Under the pieces are notes generated by a model. That model did no database searches, was not told the origin of the DNA, and was given only the letters and a program-made list of their open reading frames with translations. 27,074 nt of DNA from a virus: the IMG/VR virus record IMGVR_UViG_3300005099_000044, positions 1 through 27,074 of that record; one strand, written 5' to 3'. Position numbers and translations under genes: made by a program. Shown here one piece after another: positions 17,100 through 25,452 of this stretch. Position 1 is the stretch's first letter, and every line of letters starts with the position of its first letter.

Positions 17100-19295
17100 A
17101 TGAGCAAGAAGTTTGAGTTAAAACATAAACGTACGTTAAACTCTAAAGTATTCTATAATGGAGATGGGACTTTTACCTTTCGTGCACATGTAGGACATAT
17201 TCACTATAAGGATAAACAAACAAAAGCGTTTGAGGACATAGATCCTACTTTAATTCCTACTGAGAATGGCTGGGAAATGCGAAAGTCTAATTACGAGGCT
17301 GAAATTCCTAAATATGCTGATGGAGAGTTTAAATTTATTCATTCTTGCCTAGTAGATGTTAAGACAAAGAAAGATTTGGAATTGCCAGAGGAATCTGTCT
17401 CGTTTATTCCTTTGGGTGTGTCTCATGTTGCTGGCAAATTGGATGAAAGTAGGAGAAAAATCGTATATCCAAATGCATTTGGAGACGGGATTGACTTGGA
17501 AATTGAAACAGGTAGGCTAAGTCTTAGAAAGTACATTGTCATTAGAAAACAGCCCAAAGAATTAGTCAAGGATTTAGAATTCTCCTTTGAGCTGATAAGT
17601 TCTGGTAAAAAAATAAAATGGAAAGATAAAGAGACAGGTGAGTTTACAGAATGGAAAGGAGATAAGGATTTAGAGATTTTGGGAGATGTGCCTTTTATTA
17701 TCGGTCTAAATCGTGAGTCTTGGATTCGTCCTTTAAGGATTTGGGATTCTGCTGGTAACATGACTTACATTCAGGTGCGACTGAAGAGTCAGGGCAACAA
17801 GACCATACTTACAAAAATTTTGCCCAAAGATTTTTTGCTTAAAGCTACATATCCAGTTTATACAGACACTACAACGAGTTATTATTCGGGGAGTGGAGAT
17901 GGATACATTAGAAAGTATGATCCTAATTGGGATACATGTCATGATGCATCGAGTGGTGATTTGACAAATTATACAGGAACTGAAATTAATCTTTATGTTA
18001 TACAAGGTGCTAACGATTATTATTGTTATAGAACATTCTTTCCAATTGATACTTCAGGAATTCCAGACACTGCTGATATTATCTCAGCTAACTTTCATTT
18101 TTATATTTGTTCCATAGAAGCTAAAAATGTTGGTACTAACTATCTTTCATTAGTTCATACTTCTCAAGCATCAACTTCATCATTAGTAGATGATGATTTT
18201 GACCAATGTGGTGCAGTTAACAATCCAACTGAAGGAGCGAGTAGATTGGAAGTTCCTTCTACTACTGGATGGTGCTCATTTTCATTAAATTCTACTGGTT
18301 TAGGTTGGATTGATAAAACTGGATATACGAAATTAGGCATTAGATCTGGAGATTTGGATTGTGACGATGTTGCTCCTGTTGATGGTTCTCATGAATTGGG
18401 TATTAAAATAAGTTCTTCAGAAAGCACTGATGATCCATATCTTGAAGTAAGTTATCAAATCTTGGGCAGTGTAACTCTACAAATCTCCCAAAGCCAATCC
18501 CAAACAAGTTCAGTAACATGTGAAAGGAATATTTCCTTATCTCATTCATTGTCTCAAACGCAAGATAGAGTTCGGTTAGTCCCGCAATCTATTTCCTTGT
18601 CTCACTCTCTATCCCAAACTCAAGATAGAGTAAGGATATCTCCAATGAATCTTGAACTATCTTACTCATTATCCCAATCCCAATCTGGTCTTACTCAGGC
18701 TCAATCTCAAATAACTCTTTCACATTCTCTTTCCCAAACTCAATCTGGTCTTGCTCAGGCTCAATCTCAAATAACTCTTTCACATTCTCTTTCCCAAACT
18801 CAATCTGGTCTTGCTCAAGCAGTAGGCCAAGTTATACTATCTCATTCTCTGTCCCAATCCCAATCTGCTGTATATGCGGCTCTAATGGGATATATGGCAA
18901 AATCTCTTTCCCAAAAGACACCAGATTATGACGCTACCTTGCCTAATTTACCGATTGCTTCCTTCAGTGAAAGTGTTACTGTTACAACTAATATTCTTGA
19001 GGTTGACAGTGGAGATGAAGAAAGAATACAAATAGCACAGCCAGATTTTAGAGTTACATTGAATTTATCTAAACTAACAAAGAGTCAAATTGAGGAGCTA
19101 ATTGAGTTCTACACAAATGAAACCAAAGCCAATGGCAAAATGCGTTCTTTTAAATGGACTCATCCAGTAGATGGACATACTTATGTTGTAAGATTTGATA
19201 CGGATTTGATAGATGTAATTAGGCATGGTTTATTTACAGATGAGTTAAGCATAACTCTGAGAGTTCTGGGATATGCGAGTTTAAAATGGACTTAG
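17100..19295 (+). CDS. Multidomain distal tail / adhesin-like protein with Ser/Gln 20-residue repeats
   Basis: This is a 731-aa protein. Residues 1-260 form a domain with FELKHKRTLNSKVF, HVGHIHYKD and FEDIDPTL, seen in phage and cell-surface proteins. Residues 260-460 resemble DNRLRE/TGF-propeptide-like jelly-roll domains (GDGYIRKYDPNWDTCHDA, YYCYRTFFPIDTSGIPDTA, LYLEV-type closing strand). Residues 461-600 contain seven copies of a 20-residue repeat. Residues about 630-731 (SGDEERIQI, LTKSQIEELIEFY, FKWTHPVDGHTYVVRF) resemble the N-terminal domain of the next gene and fit a distal tail or minor tail protein fold. No good binding site lies ahead of the ATG at 17100 (AAGGA directly abuts it). 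Likely a tail-tip component reaching outward; exact role unknown. Confidence 0.65.
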   Translation: MSKKFELKHKRTLNSKVFYNGDGTFTFRAHVGHIHYKDKQTKAFEDIDPTLIPTENGWEMRKSNYEAEIPKYADGEFKFIHSCLVDVKTKKDLELPEESVSFIPLGVSHVAGKLDESRRKIVYPNAFGDGIDLEIETGRLSLRKYIVIRKQPKELVKDLEFSFELISSGKKIKWKDKETGEFTEWKGDKDLEILGDVPFIIGLNRESWIRPLRIWDSAGNMTYIQVRLKSQGNKTILTKILPKDFLLKATYPVYTDTTTSYYSGSGDGYIRKYDPNWDTCHDASSGDLTNYTGTEINLYVIQGANDYYCYRTFFPIDTSGIPDTADIISANFHFYICSIEAKNVGTNYLSLVHTSQASTSSLVDDDFDQCGAVNNPTEGASRLEVPSTTGWCSFSLNSTGLGWIDKTGYTKLGIRSGDLDCDDVAPVDGSHELGIKISSSESTDDPYLEVSYQILGSVTLQISQSQSQTSSVTCERNISLSHSLSQTQDRVRLVPQSISLSHSLSQTQDRVRISPMNLELSYSLSQSQSGLTQAQSQITLSHSLSQTQSGLAQAQSQITLSHSLSQTQSGLAQAVGQVILSHSLSQSQSAVYAALMGYMAKSLSQKTPDYDATLPNLPIASFSESVTVTTNILEVDSGDEERIQIAQPDFRVTLNLSKLTKSQIEELIEFYTNETKANGKMRSFKWTHPVDGHTYVVRFDTDLIDVIRHGLFTDELSITLRVLGYASLKWT
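18480..18899 (+). repeat. Seven tandem 60-bp repeats (20 residues each)
   Basis: The period is exactly 60 bp and in frame. The unit is SHSLSQTQSGLAQAQSQITL-like; the copies starting at 18720 and 18780 are nearly identical at first (CACATTCTCTTTCCCAAACT) and the others are diverged. The first copy (QISQSQSQT) and last copy (SHSLSQSQSAVYAAL) are degenerate. Recent copies lie in the middle, which suggests slippage or unequal crossing-over. The likely structure is an elongated beta-solenoid or spacer. Confidence 0.85.
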
Positions 19296-19304
19296 GAGTG
19301 AGAT

Positions 19305-19952
19305 ATGATACCTGATTATGATCACTTACTGCCTGTTGACCCGCAAGAGGCAATAGAAGAAACAGAAGAGCCTTGGCAAAAAATACTGGAAGGCTCTGGA
19401 TATGAAGAAAAGCGGATTGAGCTTGGAGATATAAAGTCTTATGTACAGTTAAGATGGCCTCTGTTAACACAATATGAAGGAAGGCAGTTATTTGATTTCT
19501 TTGTTGTAGTAAAGAAATATAAGACCTTTAGATGGAAAAATCCAAGAAATAGCAAGATATACACAGTAAGGTTTAATGAAGACCTTAACAGAATTACAGA
19601 TCCAAGCAAGGTATATTCAATTGACCCTGTTAGATTAAAAATCATTGGCATATCAGGTCTTGCAGTCAGTATATATGATGCTTACGATAAAGAAACAATA
19701 ATTGTAAGCTCAACAGTAGTGAGATTCACACAAAGCAAAATTGCACAGTGCAAAATAGCATTCTGCACCTTAGATCCTAATGGCGGTGCAATTAGATTTT
19801 GGATGGACGGCTCAACACCAACCTCAACAGAAGGACACTATATATCGCCAGGTCAAAATATTATGATCACGGGCAACAGCAATGTATCCAATTTTAAGGC
19901 AATTAGGGCTTCTACTTTAGATGGCAGATTACAAGTATCATACCATAAGTGA
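19305..19952 (+). CDS. Distal tail domain fused to the 90-residue paralogous module
   Basis: This is a 215-aa protein with GGAG at 19294-19297 and an ATG at 19305. Residues about 20-118 (YEEKRIELGDIKSYVQLRW, LLTQYEGRQLFDFF, FRWKNPRNSKIYTVRF, LKIIGI) match the C-terminal domain of the 17100-19295 product in order and spacing. Residues 126-215 (AYDKETIIV to VSYHK) are the second copy of the module encoded alone at 2346-2651, about 70 percent identical by hand count. So this gene is a fusion of two units that each occur elsewhere in the window. Likely a minor tail protein next to the hub. Confidence 0.7.
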   Translation: MIPDYDHLLPVDPQEAIEETEEPWQKILEGSGYEEKRIELGDIKSYVQLRWPLLTQYEGRQLFDFFVVVKKYKTFRWKNPRNSKIYTVRFNEDLNRITDPSKVYSIDPVRLKIIGISGLAVSIYDAYDKETIIVSSTVVRFTQSKIAQCKIAFCTLDPNGGAIRFWMDGSTPTSTEGHYISPGQNIMITGNSNVSNFKAIRASTLDGRLQVSYHK

Positions 19953-19961
19953 GGCATTACA

Positions 19962-22900
19962 ATGCTTAGCTTAACAGATTCACAATTAGAGCTATTGCAA
20001 AACTCTTATAAATCCATAATTTGGCTTTTTGATGTAACAGATAAGAACAGCAATACTTATCATTGGTCAACAAGAGATTATACTTATAACTCAACAAGCT
20101 ACTCATTTAACATAGTTGAGTTTTCTGGTATTTCTTTGAACAGGAGTCGTTCGGAAGAAAATGTAATTGCGCCTAGTGAAGTAAGAATTGAAATAGGCAA
20201 TGTAGGTAATACTTACTCTGCAGATGATTTTACAAATGGAGAGGTTCTGATTTCACTCTTAGTGGATGATACTCTCATCGCTAAATGGAAATTTAATATT
20301 ATAAAGGCTTACGGCCGTTATCAAACCATCACTCTAGAATGTGAAGATTTTTTGCAAAAATATCTAGAAGGAGCTTATCCTAATACCCAACTTGTTAAGG
20401 CTCTCTTTCCAGATGTGTATTATGAGGATGAAGATGTATGTGTGCCTGTATGTTTTGGCACTGCTTATATTCCGCTTAGACCTGTAGAGATAGAGGGAGC
20501 AAGATATTACCTTCTTGGGCCCATAGACAGGACATATACAATAACAGAAGTACATGCTCCTTCAGAGTGGGGTATAAAAGAGACATGGTCTTCTTCAGAA
20601 TATTCTTTTAATCAATACACGAAGTCAGACCAATTTGGCAATTCATGGCGTGTTTTTCAGCCCATAATCGCAGACTCAGATTTGGATGGAGTAGCAGATG
20701 CATGTGGCGTATGGATTGACGGACAAAAAATATTAGATATGCCTACTCAATTTAGTTATAATTCTATTACTAACCCAGCGGATGTAATAAAGGAGATTCT
20801 CAAAGATTTTGGCGTGCCTGAGGATGAAATAGACAATGACTCTTTCAGTACTGCTGCAACAACATTTAATAACTGGGGCTTAACCTTTAATGGTGGATTG
20901 TGGACAAAGTCAGATAGAAGGGATATTTTAGCAATGCTTCTTAACTCATGTCATGCAAGGATTTTGGTAAGAGATAAGTTGTATCTGTCTGTTTTATCCA
21001 AGACAAGCCAAAAGACTGTAACTTCATCGTTAGTAGCAAAAGAAAGTTTTGATTATTCTAAATTGTCTGAGGAGCTATCTGACAGTGGATATGTAGTATG
21101 GCAAAAAGAAGGTGAACCTCAAGATAATATGTTGAAAGCGCTTGTACCAGGCAAAGGGACAACTACTGATTATATAAGCGATGAAGAAGTGTATATACCT
21201 TGGGTACAAAATGCAGTTCATGTGCAAAAATTGGCATGTCTTGTATTTCAAAGAAAATTCTTTAAGATTGCAGAGTTATCCTTTGAAAGTAGAAGTGAGC
21301 TTTTGGCATTAGAGCCAGGGGATGTTATCACAATCAATGGAGACAATTATGGTGGCACTTATCAGGCAATTGTAGATAGTGTTGAAGTGAAGAATGATTT
21401 GACTGTTAGGATAACTGCTACAAGGTATTCCATTGAATTTGATGATTGGGATGATTTGACTCAGTTTACAGATATAACAATATACACTGAGGTACCTTCT
21501 GCATGGGAAACTTTACCCTCAGGTTATGGATATGGATTGAGATGGGATAGAGACCAAGCTACCTTATTCGTAGAAGGCACGGTTAGAGTTACAGGTGGTT
21601 TTATTGCAGATCAAGGTGGATTTATAAGATCAGGTCAAACGGCATTTGATACAGGTACAGGATTTTGGATAGGAAATGATGGCGGTACTCCCAAATTGTC
21701 TATTGGTGACAGTTCGGGCATAAAAATGACTTGGAATGGCGTGAGTCTAAATATTTTTAAGGCATCCATAAAGACTGCAAGTTCTGGAGCAAGAGTGGAG
21801 ATCTTTCCTACGGATAATGTAGGCATAGTTGCCTATGATGATGCAGATTCAGAGATTTTCAAAGTCATGGTAGGCGGTGCAGATGTAGGCGATGTAATTA
21901 TAGGAGATTATGCAAATAATCAAGGTTGTAAGTGGGATAAAAGTGAAGGCACATTTTCTATAAGAGGTTTGTTAGATGCGGGTGATCTGGTTTCGGGGAC
22001 ATTGAATGTGGATAGAATTGAAGCGGGCAGTATTACAGGGGACAAAATAGCCGCAAATAGCATTGATACATCTCATTTGAAAGCCGATAGTGTAACAGCA
22101 GACAAAATAGATGTAGATCAGTTATCTTCAATTCAACACCATACAGGCACTTTGATTGTAGATGAATCTATCCACTCTTCTACAAAGACTTCTTATAGCG
22201 ATACAAATGCGGGTTTTTGGATAGGGAATGATTCGGGCACATATAAGGTGAACATTGGAAATGCAAATAAATATTTAAAATGGGATGGAGATGACTTATT
22301 GATATATGGAAGGGGTAAATTTGGAGCTACGAATGACCGTATAGAAATTGGTCAAGCGGGATATAGCTCATACATACAGTTCTTTTATGGTGGAGTGTTG
22401 AAAGGGGCTATTTCTGGAGTTTCCAGCGGATTGTCCATTACAGCTGATCAAATATCCTTCACTGCTGATTGTGTTTTCGATGATCCTTGCACCTTTAGCA
22501 ATACCATCACTTGCGAGAAGATAGTACCATCAAGTGATAATACTTATGATATTGGAGAATTTTATCAACATTTTCGAGCTGGTTATTTCGGCACTCTCAA
22601 TGCTCATTTAGTACAAAGAAGAGCTAGTGATTCTAATATTGGTGCGAGTAACGCTCGCTTTGCTAATGCTTATATATCCACGGTGCATTACTGTACAACA
22701 GACGACTATTGCTCTCTTGTAGATTTATCTGGAATCTTAACCAAACCTGCTTGTGATGTGTTATTTGATTTAAAAACAGATGACTTTACTGTACAAGCAG
22801 GCAGACACATAGCACATGACTCTTGGCCCAATTTCGTCAGAAATCTAGAATATGTTGAGGTTGCAGAAGATGAAAAGGATAAGTTGGAGGAAGTAGCTAA

Positions 22901-23066
22901 GTTAGTCTCAAGAAAGGTAGGGGAAATAGAAAAAGATGGCAAAAAATACTTTACCTTTGAAATTTCCTCTGTGAATGCAGATTTAATTGATTCTATTATC
23001 TTAGCGGCAGTTAAAGAGTTAATATTGCGGGTTAAAGAATTAGAAGCTAAAATCAAGAGAGGATAG
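19962..23066 (+). CDS. Tail hub/tip protein with fiber-like C-terminal region
   Basis: This is a 1034-aa protein. The N-terminal 150 residues (IIWLFDVTDKNSNTYHWSTR, ISLNRSRSEENVIAPSEVRIEIGN, ITLECEDFLQKYL) resemble the first domain of phage tail hub/tip proteins. The middle to about 510 continues a hub-like fold (NPADVIKEILKDFGVP, LEPGDVITI, RITATRYSIEFDDW). From about 540 the sequence becomes fiber-like, with two FWIGND-x-GT units at about 567 and 751 and ITGDKIAANSIDTSHLKADSVTADKID repeats of the collagen- and coil-like fiber type. The last about 170 residues (SDNTYDIGEFYQHFRAGYF to AAVKELILRVKELEAKI) resemble the region before and including a degenerate S74-type intramolecular chaperone, without a clear catalytic Ser/Lys pair. 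Probably recognises the host. Confidence 0.75.
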   Translation: MLSLTDSQLELLQNSYKSIIWLFDVTDKNSNTYHWSTRDYTYNSTSYSFNIVEFSGISLNRSRSEENVIAPSEVRIEIGNVGNTYSADDFTNGEVLISLLVDDTLIAKWKFNIIKAYGRYQTITLECEDFLQKYLEGAYPNTQLVKALFPDVYYEDEDVCVPVCFGTAYIPLRPVEIEGARYYLLGPIDRTYTITEVHAPSEWGIKETWSSSEYSFNQYTKSDQFGNSWRVFQPIIADSDLDGVADACGVWIDGQKILDMPTQFSYNSITNPADVIKEILKDFGVPEDEIDNDSFSTAATTFNNWGLTFNGGLWTKSDRRDILAMLLNSCHARILVRDKLYLSVLSKTSQKTVTSSLVAKESFDYSKLSEELSDSGYVVWQKEGEPQDNMLKALVPGKGTTTDYISDEEVYIPWVQNAVHVQKLACLVFQRKFFKIAELSFESRSELLALEPGDVITINGDNYGGTYQAIVDSVEVKNDLTVRITATRYSIEFDDWDDLTQFTDITIYTEVPSAWETLPSGYGYGLRWDRDQATLFVEGTVRVTGGFIADQGGFIRSGQTAFDTGTGFWIGNDGGTPKLSIGDSSGIKMTWNGVSLNIFKASIKTASSGARVEIFPTDNVGIVAYDDADSEIFKVMVGGADVGDVIIGDYANNQGCKWDKSEGTFSIRGLLDAGDLVSGTLNVDRIEAGSITGDKIAANSIDTSHLKADSVTADKIDVDQLSSIQHHTGTLIVDESIHSSTKTSYSDTNAGFWIGNDSGTYKVNIGNANKYLKWDGDDLLIYGRGKFGATNDRIEIGQAGYSSYIQFFYGGVLKGAISGVSSGLSITADQISFTADCVFDDPCTFSNTITCEKIVPSSDNTYDIGEFYQHFRAGYFGTLNAHLVQRRASDSNIGASNARFANAYISTVHYCTTDDYCSLVDLSGILTKPACDVLFDLKTDDFTVQAGRHIAHDSWPNFVRNLEYVEVAEDEKDKLEEVAKLVSRKVGEIEKDGKKYFTFEISSVNADLIDSIILAAVKELILRVKELEAKIKRG

Positions 23067-23067
23067 T

Positions 23068-23472
23068 ATGAAATCAACCAAAAAGAAAATTAGCATCAAA
23101 AACTCATTTTTTGAGAGCTTTGCAATAGAGTCTCAAAGACTTGAGCGAAAAGACCTACCTATAACCTTAGCATTCTGGATTAGCAAGAATTTTGAAAAGA
23201 TAAGGCAAGAGTCCCAAACCTATTTTGAAATGAAGCGAAGGATAGCAGAGAAGTATAGTGCGAAGGATGAAAATGAAAAGGCAAAGATAGATTCAAGAGG
23301 CAATTATGAAATTGAAGACATGTCAAAGTTTATAAAGGAGCTAAGAGAATTGCAGGAGCAGGAGATAGAGATAGAACTGGATGTTATCAAAATTAAATTA
23401 CAAGACCTGGATGGAATAAAAATGACACCTGCTGAAATGTCCTGCTTGATGCCCTTTATTGAGATAGAATAG
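23068..23472 (+). CDS. Small phage protein, DUF1617-like
   Basis: This is a 134-aa protein; AGAGGA at 23058-23063 includes part of the preceding stop. The pattern LPITLAFWISKNFEKI, ESQTYFEMKRRIAEKYS-x-KDE, then MSKFIKELRELQEQEIEIELDVIKI and MTPAEMSCLMPFIE matches the small phage proteins grouped as DUF1617-like, which lie downstream of tail genes in Clostridia and related phages. It is mostly helical. The function of the family is unknown to me; a chaperone or minor virion role is inference. Confidence 0.6.
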   Translation: MKSTKKKISIKNSFFESFAIESQRLERKDLPITLAFWISKNFEKIRQESQTYFEMKRRIAEKYSAKDENEKAKIDSRGNYEIEDMSKFIKELRELQEQEIEIELDVIKIKLQDLDGIKMTPAEMSCLMPFIEIE

Positions 23473-23481
23473 GAGGCTTAT

Positions 23482-23727
23482 ATGGCAGATATAAGCGAAG
23501 AAATTATAAGTAGTGAGTTATTGAGGAAGAAGAGAAGAGTGCAGTTTAAAGCACCTTCTGCAAGCACAAATGATACAATTACATTGGGAGATTATACAAC
23601 TGTGCATGGATGCTGTTTGATGAAAGAGGATGGCACGAGTGTTGCATGCAGTATATCTGGTAATGTCATTACTATAACAGGCAGTGTAAGCTCAGAAGAT
23701 TTGTATGGCTTTGCTATTGTAAGCTAG
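23482..23727 (+). CDS. Hypothetical small beta protein
   Basis: This is an 81-aa protein with AGGAGG at 23471-23476 and an ATG at 23482. The N-terminus is helical (ISEEIISSELLRKKRR), followed by a short beta domain with DTITLGDYTT, HGCCLMKEDG, ISGNVITITG and LYGFAIV. The pattern looks like a small virion decoration or anchoring protein of the kind encoded next to tail or capsid genes. No specific family is recognised. Confidence 0.55.
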   Translation: MADISEEIISSELLRKKRRVQFKAPSASTNDTITLGDYTTVHGCCLMKEDGTSVACSISGNVITITGSVSSEDLYGFAIVS

Positions 23728-23738
23728 AATTACAGGCT

Positions 23739-23963
23739 GTGGAATCACGATTTATAAAAACAGATTTAGAATTTTTAGAAGAGTTAGAATTAATAGTTAA
23801 GTCAATATCTCATCATCTCCACGATATCTTATTGGAATTGGATGATTTAGGAGATAAACTGTTGCGAAATGAATTGTCCTTGCAAGAATTTATAAAATTG
23901 GATAAAATAAGAAGTGTATTGAATCAAACTAAAATTTTAATGGAGTCTCTAGAGGAGCTATAA
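23739..23963 (+). CDS. Hypothetical small helical protein
   Basis: This is a 74-aa protein from a GTG at 23739 with only a weak AGG ahead. It is nearly all helix, with Leu/Glu heptads (LEFLEELELIVKSI, HHLHDILLELDDL, LDKIRSVLNQTKILMESLEEL). It ends in TAA directly before the ATG of the next gene (TAAATG), which suggests coupled translation. No family is recognised. Confidence 0.5.
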   Translation: MESRFIKTDLEFLEELELIVKSISHHLHDILLELDDLGDKLLRNELSLQEFIKLDKIRSVLNQTKILMESLEEL

Positions 23964-24638
23964 ATGACTAGGCAAGAATATTTAGATGCCATAGATATAG
24001 AGCTAAAGGATACTGGCTCATTCTTATCTACAAATGACAAATCTCAAGCCTTAGATAATGCAATTCAGCAATACTCAAAAGATAGACCCAGAATTAGAAT
24101 GAAAGAGTATGATGGAGATGGGAGCAGTTATGATTTTCAATTGCCTGATGATTACATGGGTGGTTTTAGCTGGATTGTAATGGTTGAATATCCTGCTGGA
24201 AAGCAAGAGCCCAAGATTGTAAGAGAAGATAGATATGCTGTTTATTTTAAGAATGACCTTTATTACTTGAGGATGAAATACAATGTGCCTTCTTCTAGTG
24301 AGTCTTTGAGAGTTTGGTATACAACTTTACACAATGAAGGTACGATACCAGAAACAGATACAAGACTAATTGTGAAACTTGCAACCTCTTATTGCTTTAG
24401 AATGCTTGCGGCTAAATTTGCCCAGTCGAAGGATAGCATTATAGATGCGGATGTTGTAGATTATAAAAGCAAAGTAGATCAATACACAGCTTTAGCAGAT
24501 AAATTGGAAGCAGAGTATAATAGAGTTATAGGCAGAGGAGACAAAGGACATCCACCTGCTTTTGCAGTCAAGGATTGGGATAGGAGCTTGAGTGAGGCAA
24601 TGGGTCATTTTTTGTACCACAAGCCTCTTTATAGATAG
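23964..24638 (+). CDS. Phage connector/adaptor-like protein
   Basis: This is a 224-aa protein. It shows the order TRQEYLDAIDIELKD, QALDNAIQQYSKDRPR, a YDFQLPDDYMGGFS strand, VEYPAGKQEP, LRMKYNVPSSSESLRVWY, and a long helix pair ending in CFRMLAAKFAQSKDS, ADVVDYKSKVDQYTAL. This matches a family of phage proteins annotated as head-tail adaptors or connectors, whose helical N-terminus joins portal to tail. In most siphophages such genes lie upstream of the tail genes, while here the gene sits downstream of the hub. The position is unusual and leaves a role as a tail or baseplate part open. Confidence 0.6.
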   Translation: MTRQEYLDAIDIELKDTGSFLSTNDKSQALDNAIQQYSKDRPRIRMKEYDGDGSSYDFQLPDDYMGGFSWIVMVEYPAGKQEPKIVREDRYAVYFKNDLYYLRMKYNVPSSSESLRVWYTTLHNEGTIPETDTRLIVKLATSYCFRMLAAKFAQSKDSIIDADVVDYKSKVDQYTALADKLEAEYNRVIGRGDKGHPPAFAVKDWDRSLSEAMGHFLYHKPLYR

Positions 24639-24642
24639 ATAG

Positions 24643-24819
24643 ATGCTTGATGTAGAAAAATTATTGAAGCAAGAAATCAAGCGTATTAGAAAGATGCAGA
24701 TGGAACAGATAAATACTTTACATGAGCTTTATATAGGCAAGAAGGGACGCATAAGCAAGAAATTAAAGAGAGGCATAAATAATATTTTGAAATCCAATAA
24801 TGATGCACAAACTGCATAA
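24643..24819 (+). CDS. Hypothetical 58-aa basic protein
   Basis: The ATG at 24643 comes four bases after the stop of the adaptor-like gene. The reading frame runs to TAA at 24817-24819 and overlaps the next ATG (24800) by 20 bases. The product is Lys/Arg-rich and helical: MLDVEKLLKQEIKRIRKMQ, then YIGKKGRISKKLKRGI. It has no Shine-Dalgarno of its own, so coupling to the upstream gene is assumed. No family is recognised. Confidence 0.45.
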   Translation: MLDVEKLLKQEIKRIRKMQMEQINTLHELYIGKKGRISKKLKRGINNILKSNNDAQTA

Positions 24820-25030
24820 ATTGCACAGTCAACTTTTAGAAGAAGAAATAGTTAAGCCTCAATTGAAGAGACAGTTGGGCTGGATTAACAACCTAACCTT
24901 TCAACAAACTCCTTGGAACAAAGACCTTGCATATCTTAATTGCTCCTTTGATTTGAATGAAGAAGGACATGAGAGTGAGGATTTAGATAAATTATCTGCT
25001 TTGTATAAAGTCCATGTAACCGTATTCTAA
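24800..25030 (+). CDS. Hypothetical 76-aa protein
   Basis: The ATG at 24800 overlaps the end of the preceding small gene. The product has a His/Leu-rich start (MHKLHKLHSQLLEEE), a mid part with WINNLTFQQTPWNK, and a Glu/Asp-rich stretch ending in LYKVHVTVF, a hydrophobic strand. No membrane segment is seen, so it is not an obvious holin although it lies directly before the lysin. It ends two bases before the lysin ATG. Confidence 0.45.
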   Translation: MMHKLHKLHSQLLEEEIVKPQLKRQLGWINNLTFQQTPWNKDLAYLNCSFDLNEEGHESEDLDKLSALYKVHVTVF

Positions 25031-25032
25031 AT

Positions 25033-25452
25033 ATGGATTTTTCAAAACTTCCTGAGGTAATATTGCTCGCTCTTTGTATATTTGGAGAAGCTAGAGGAGA
25101 GCCATTAGAAGGCAAAATAGCAGTAGGTCTTGCTGTTAGAAATAGAGTAGAGAAACACCATAGCTCTTATCGCACAGAAATTCTCAAGCCCTATCAATTC
25201 TCTTGTTTCAACCAAAACGACCCCAATTATAAGAAAATTTGTCTCTATGCCTCTAAGCCTGAAAAGGAATGGGAAAATTCTAAAACTTTAAGAGATTGCT
25301 TACTGGCTGCTAAAATAGTAATGGAAGGAATCTCTGACTTTACTCATGGTGCTACCCATTATTTTGCAACCTATTGTCCTGCTCCTAGTTGGGTCAAGGG
25401 ATTTAAATTTTGTGGGCAATTTGGGAGGCATTTGTTTTGGAAAAAGAGCTGA
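25033..25452 (+). CDS. SleB/CwlJ-type cell wall hydrolase (phage lysin)
   Basis: This is a 139-aa, single-domain protein. IFGEARGEPLEGKIAVGLAVRNRV near residue 13 is the signature of Hydrolase_2 (SleB/CwlJ), in which the Glu of GEARGE is the catalytic residue. It is followed by QFSCFNQNDPNY and, towards the end, the DFTHGATHYFA segment and a GRHLFW ending, all in the family order. The family cleaves the glycan strand of peptidoglycan as a lytic transglycosylase or related hydrolase. There is no signal peptide, so export would need a holin or a leak, which is not visible here. It marks the lysis region and implies a peptidoglycan-bearing host. Confidence 0.88.
   Translation: MDFSKLPEVILLALCIFGEARGEPLEGKIAVGLAVRNRVEKHHSSYRTEILKPYQFSCFNQNDPNYKKICLYASKPEKEWENSKTLRDCLLAAKIVMEGISDFTHGATHYFATYCPAPSWVKGFKFCGQFGRHLFWKKS

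Noticed and set aside
18480-18899. CRISPR array, suggested by regularly spaced repeats.
   Set aside because: The repeats are directly tandem, in frame, without spacers, and code for a Ser/Gln-rich protein segment.
19962-23066. Functional S74 autocatalytic peptidase at the hub C-terminus.
   Set aside because: The region resembles the chaperone only in its start and final helix; I could not place the catalytic residues.
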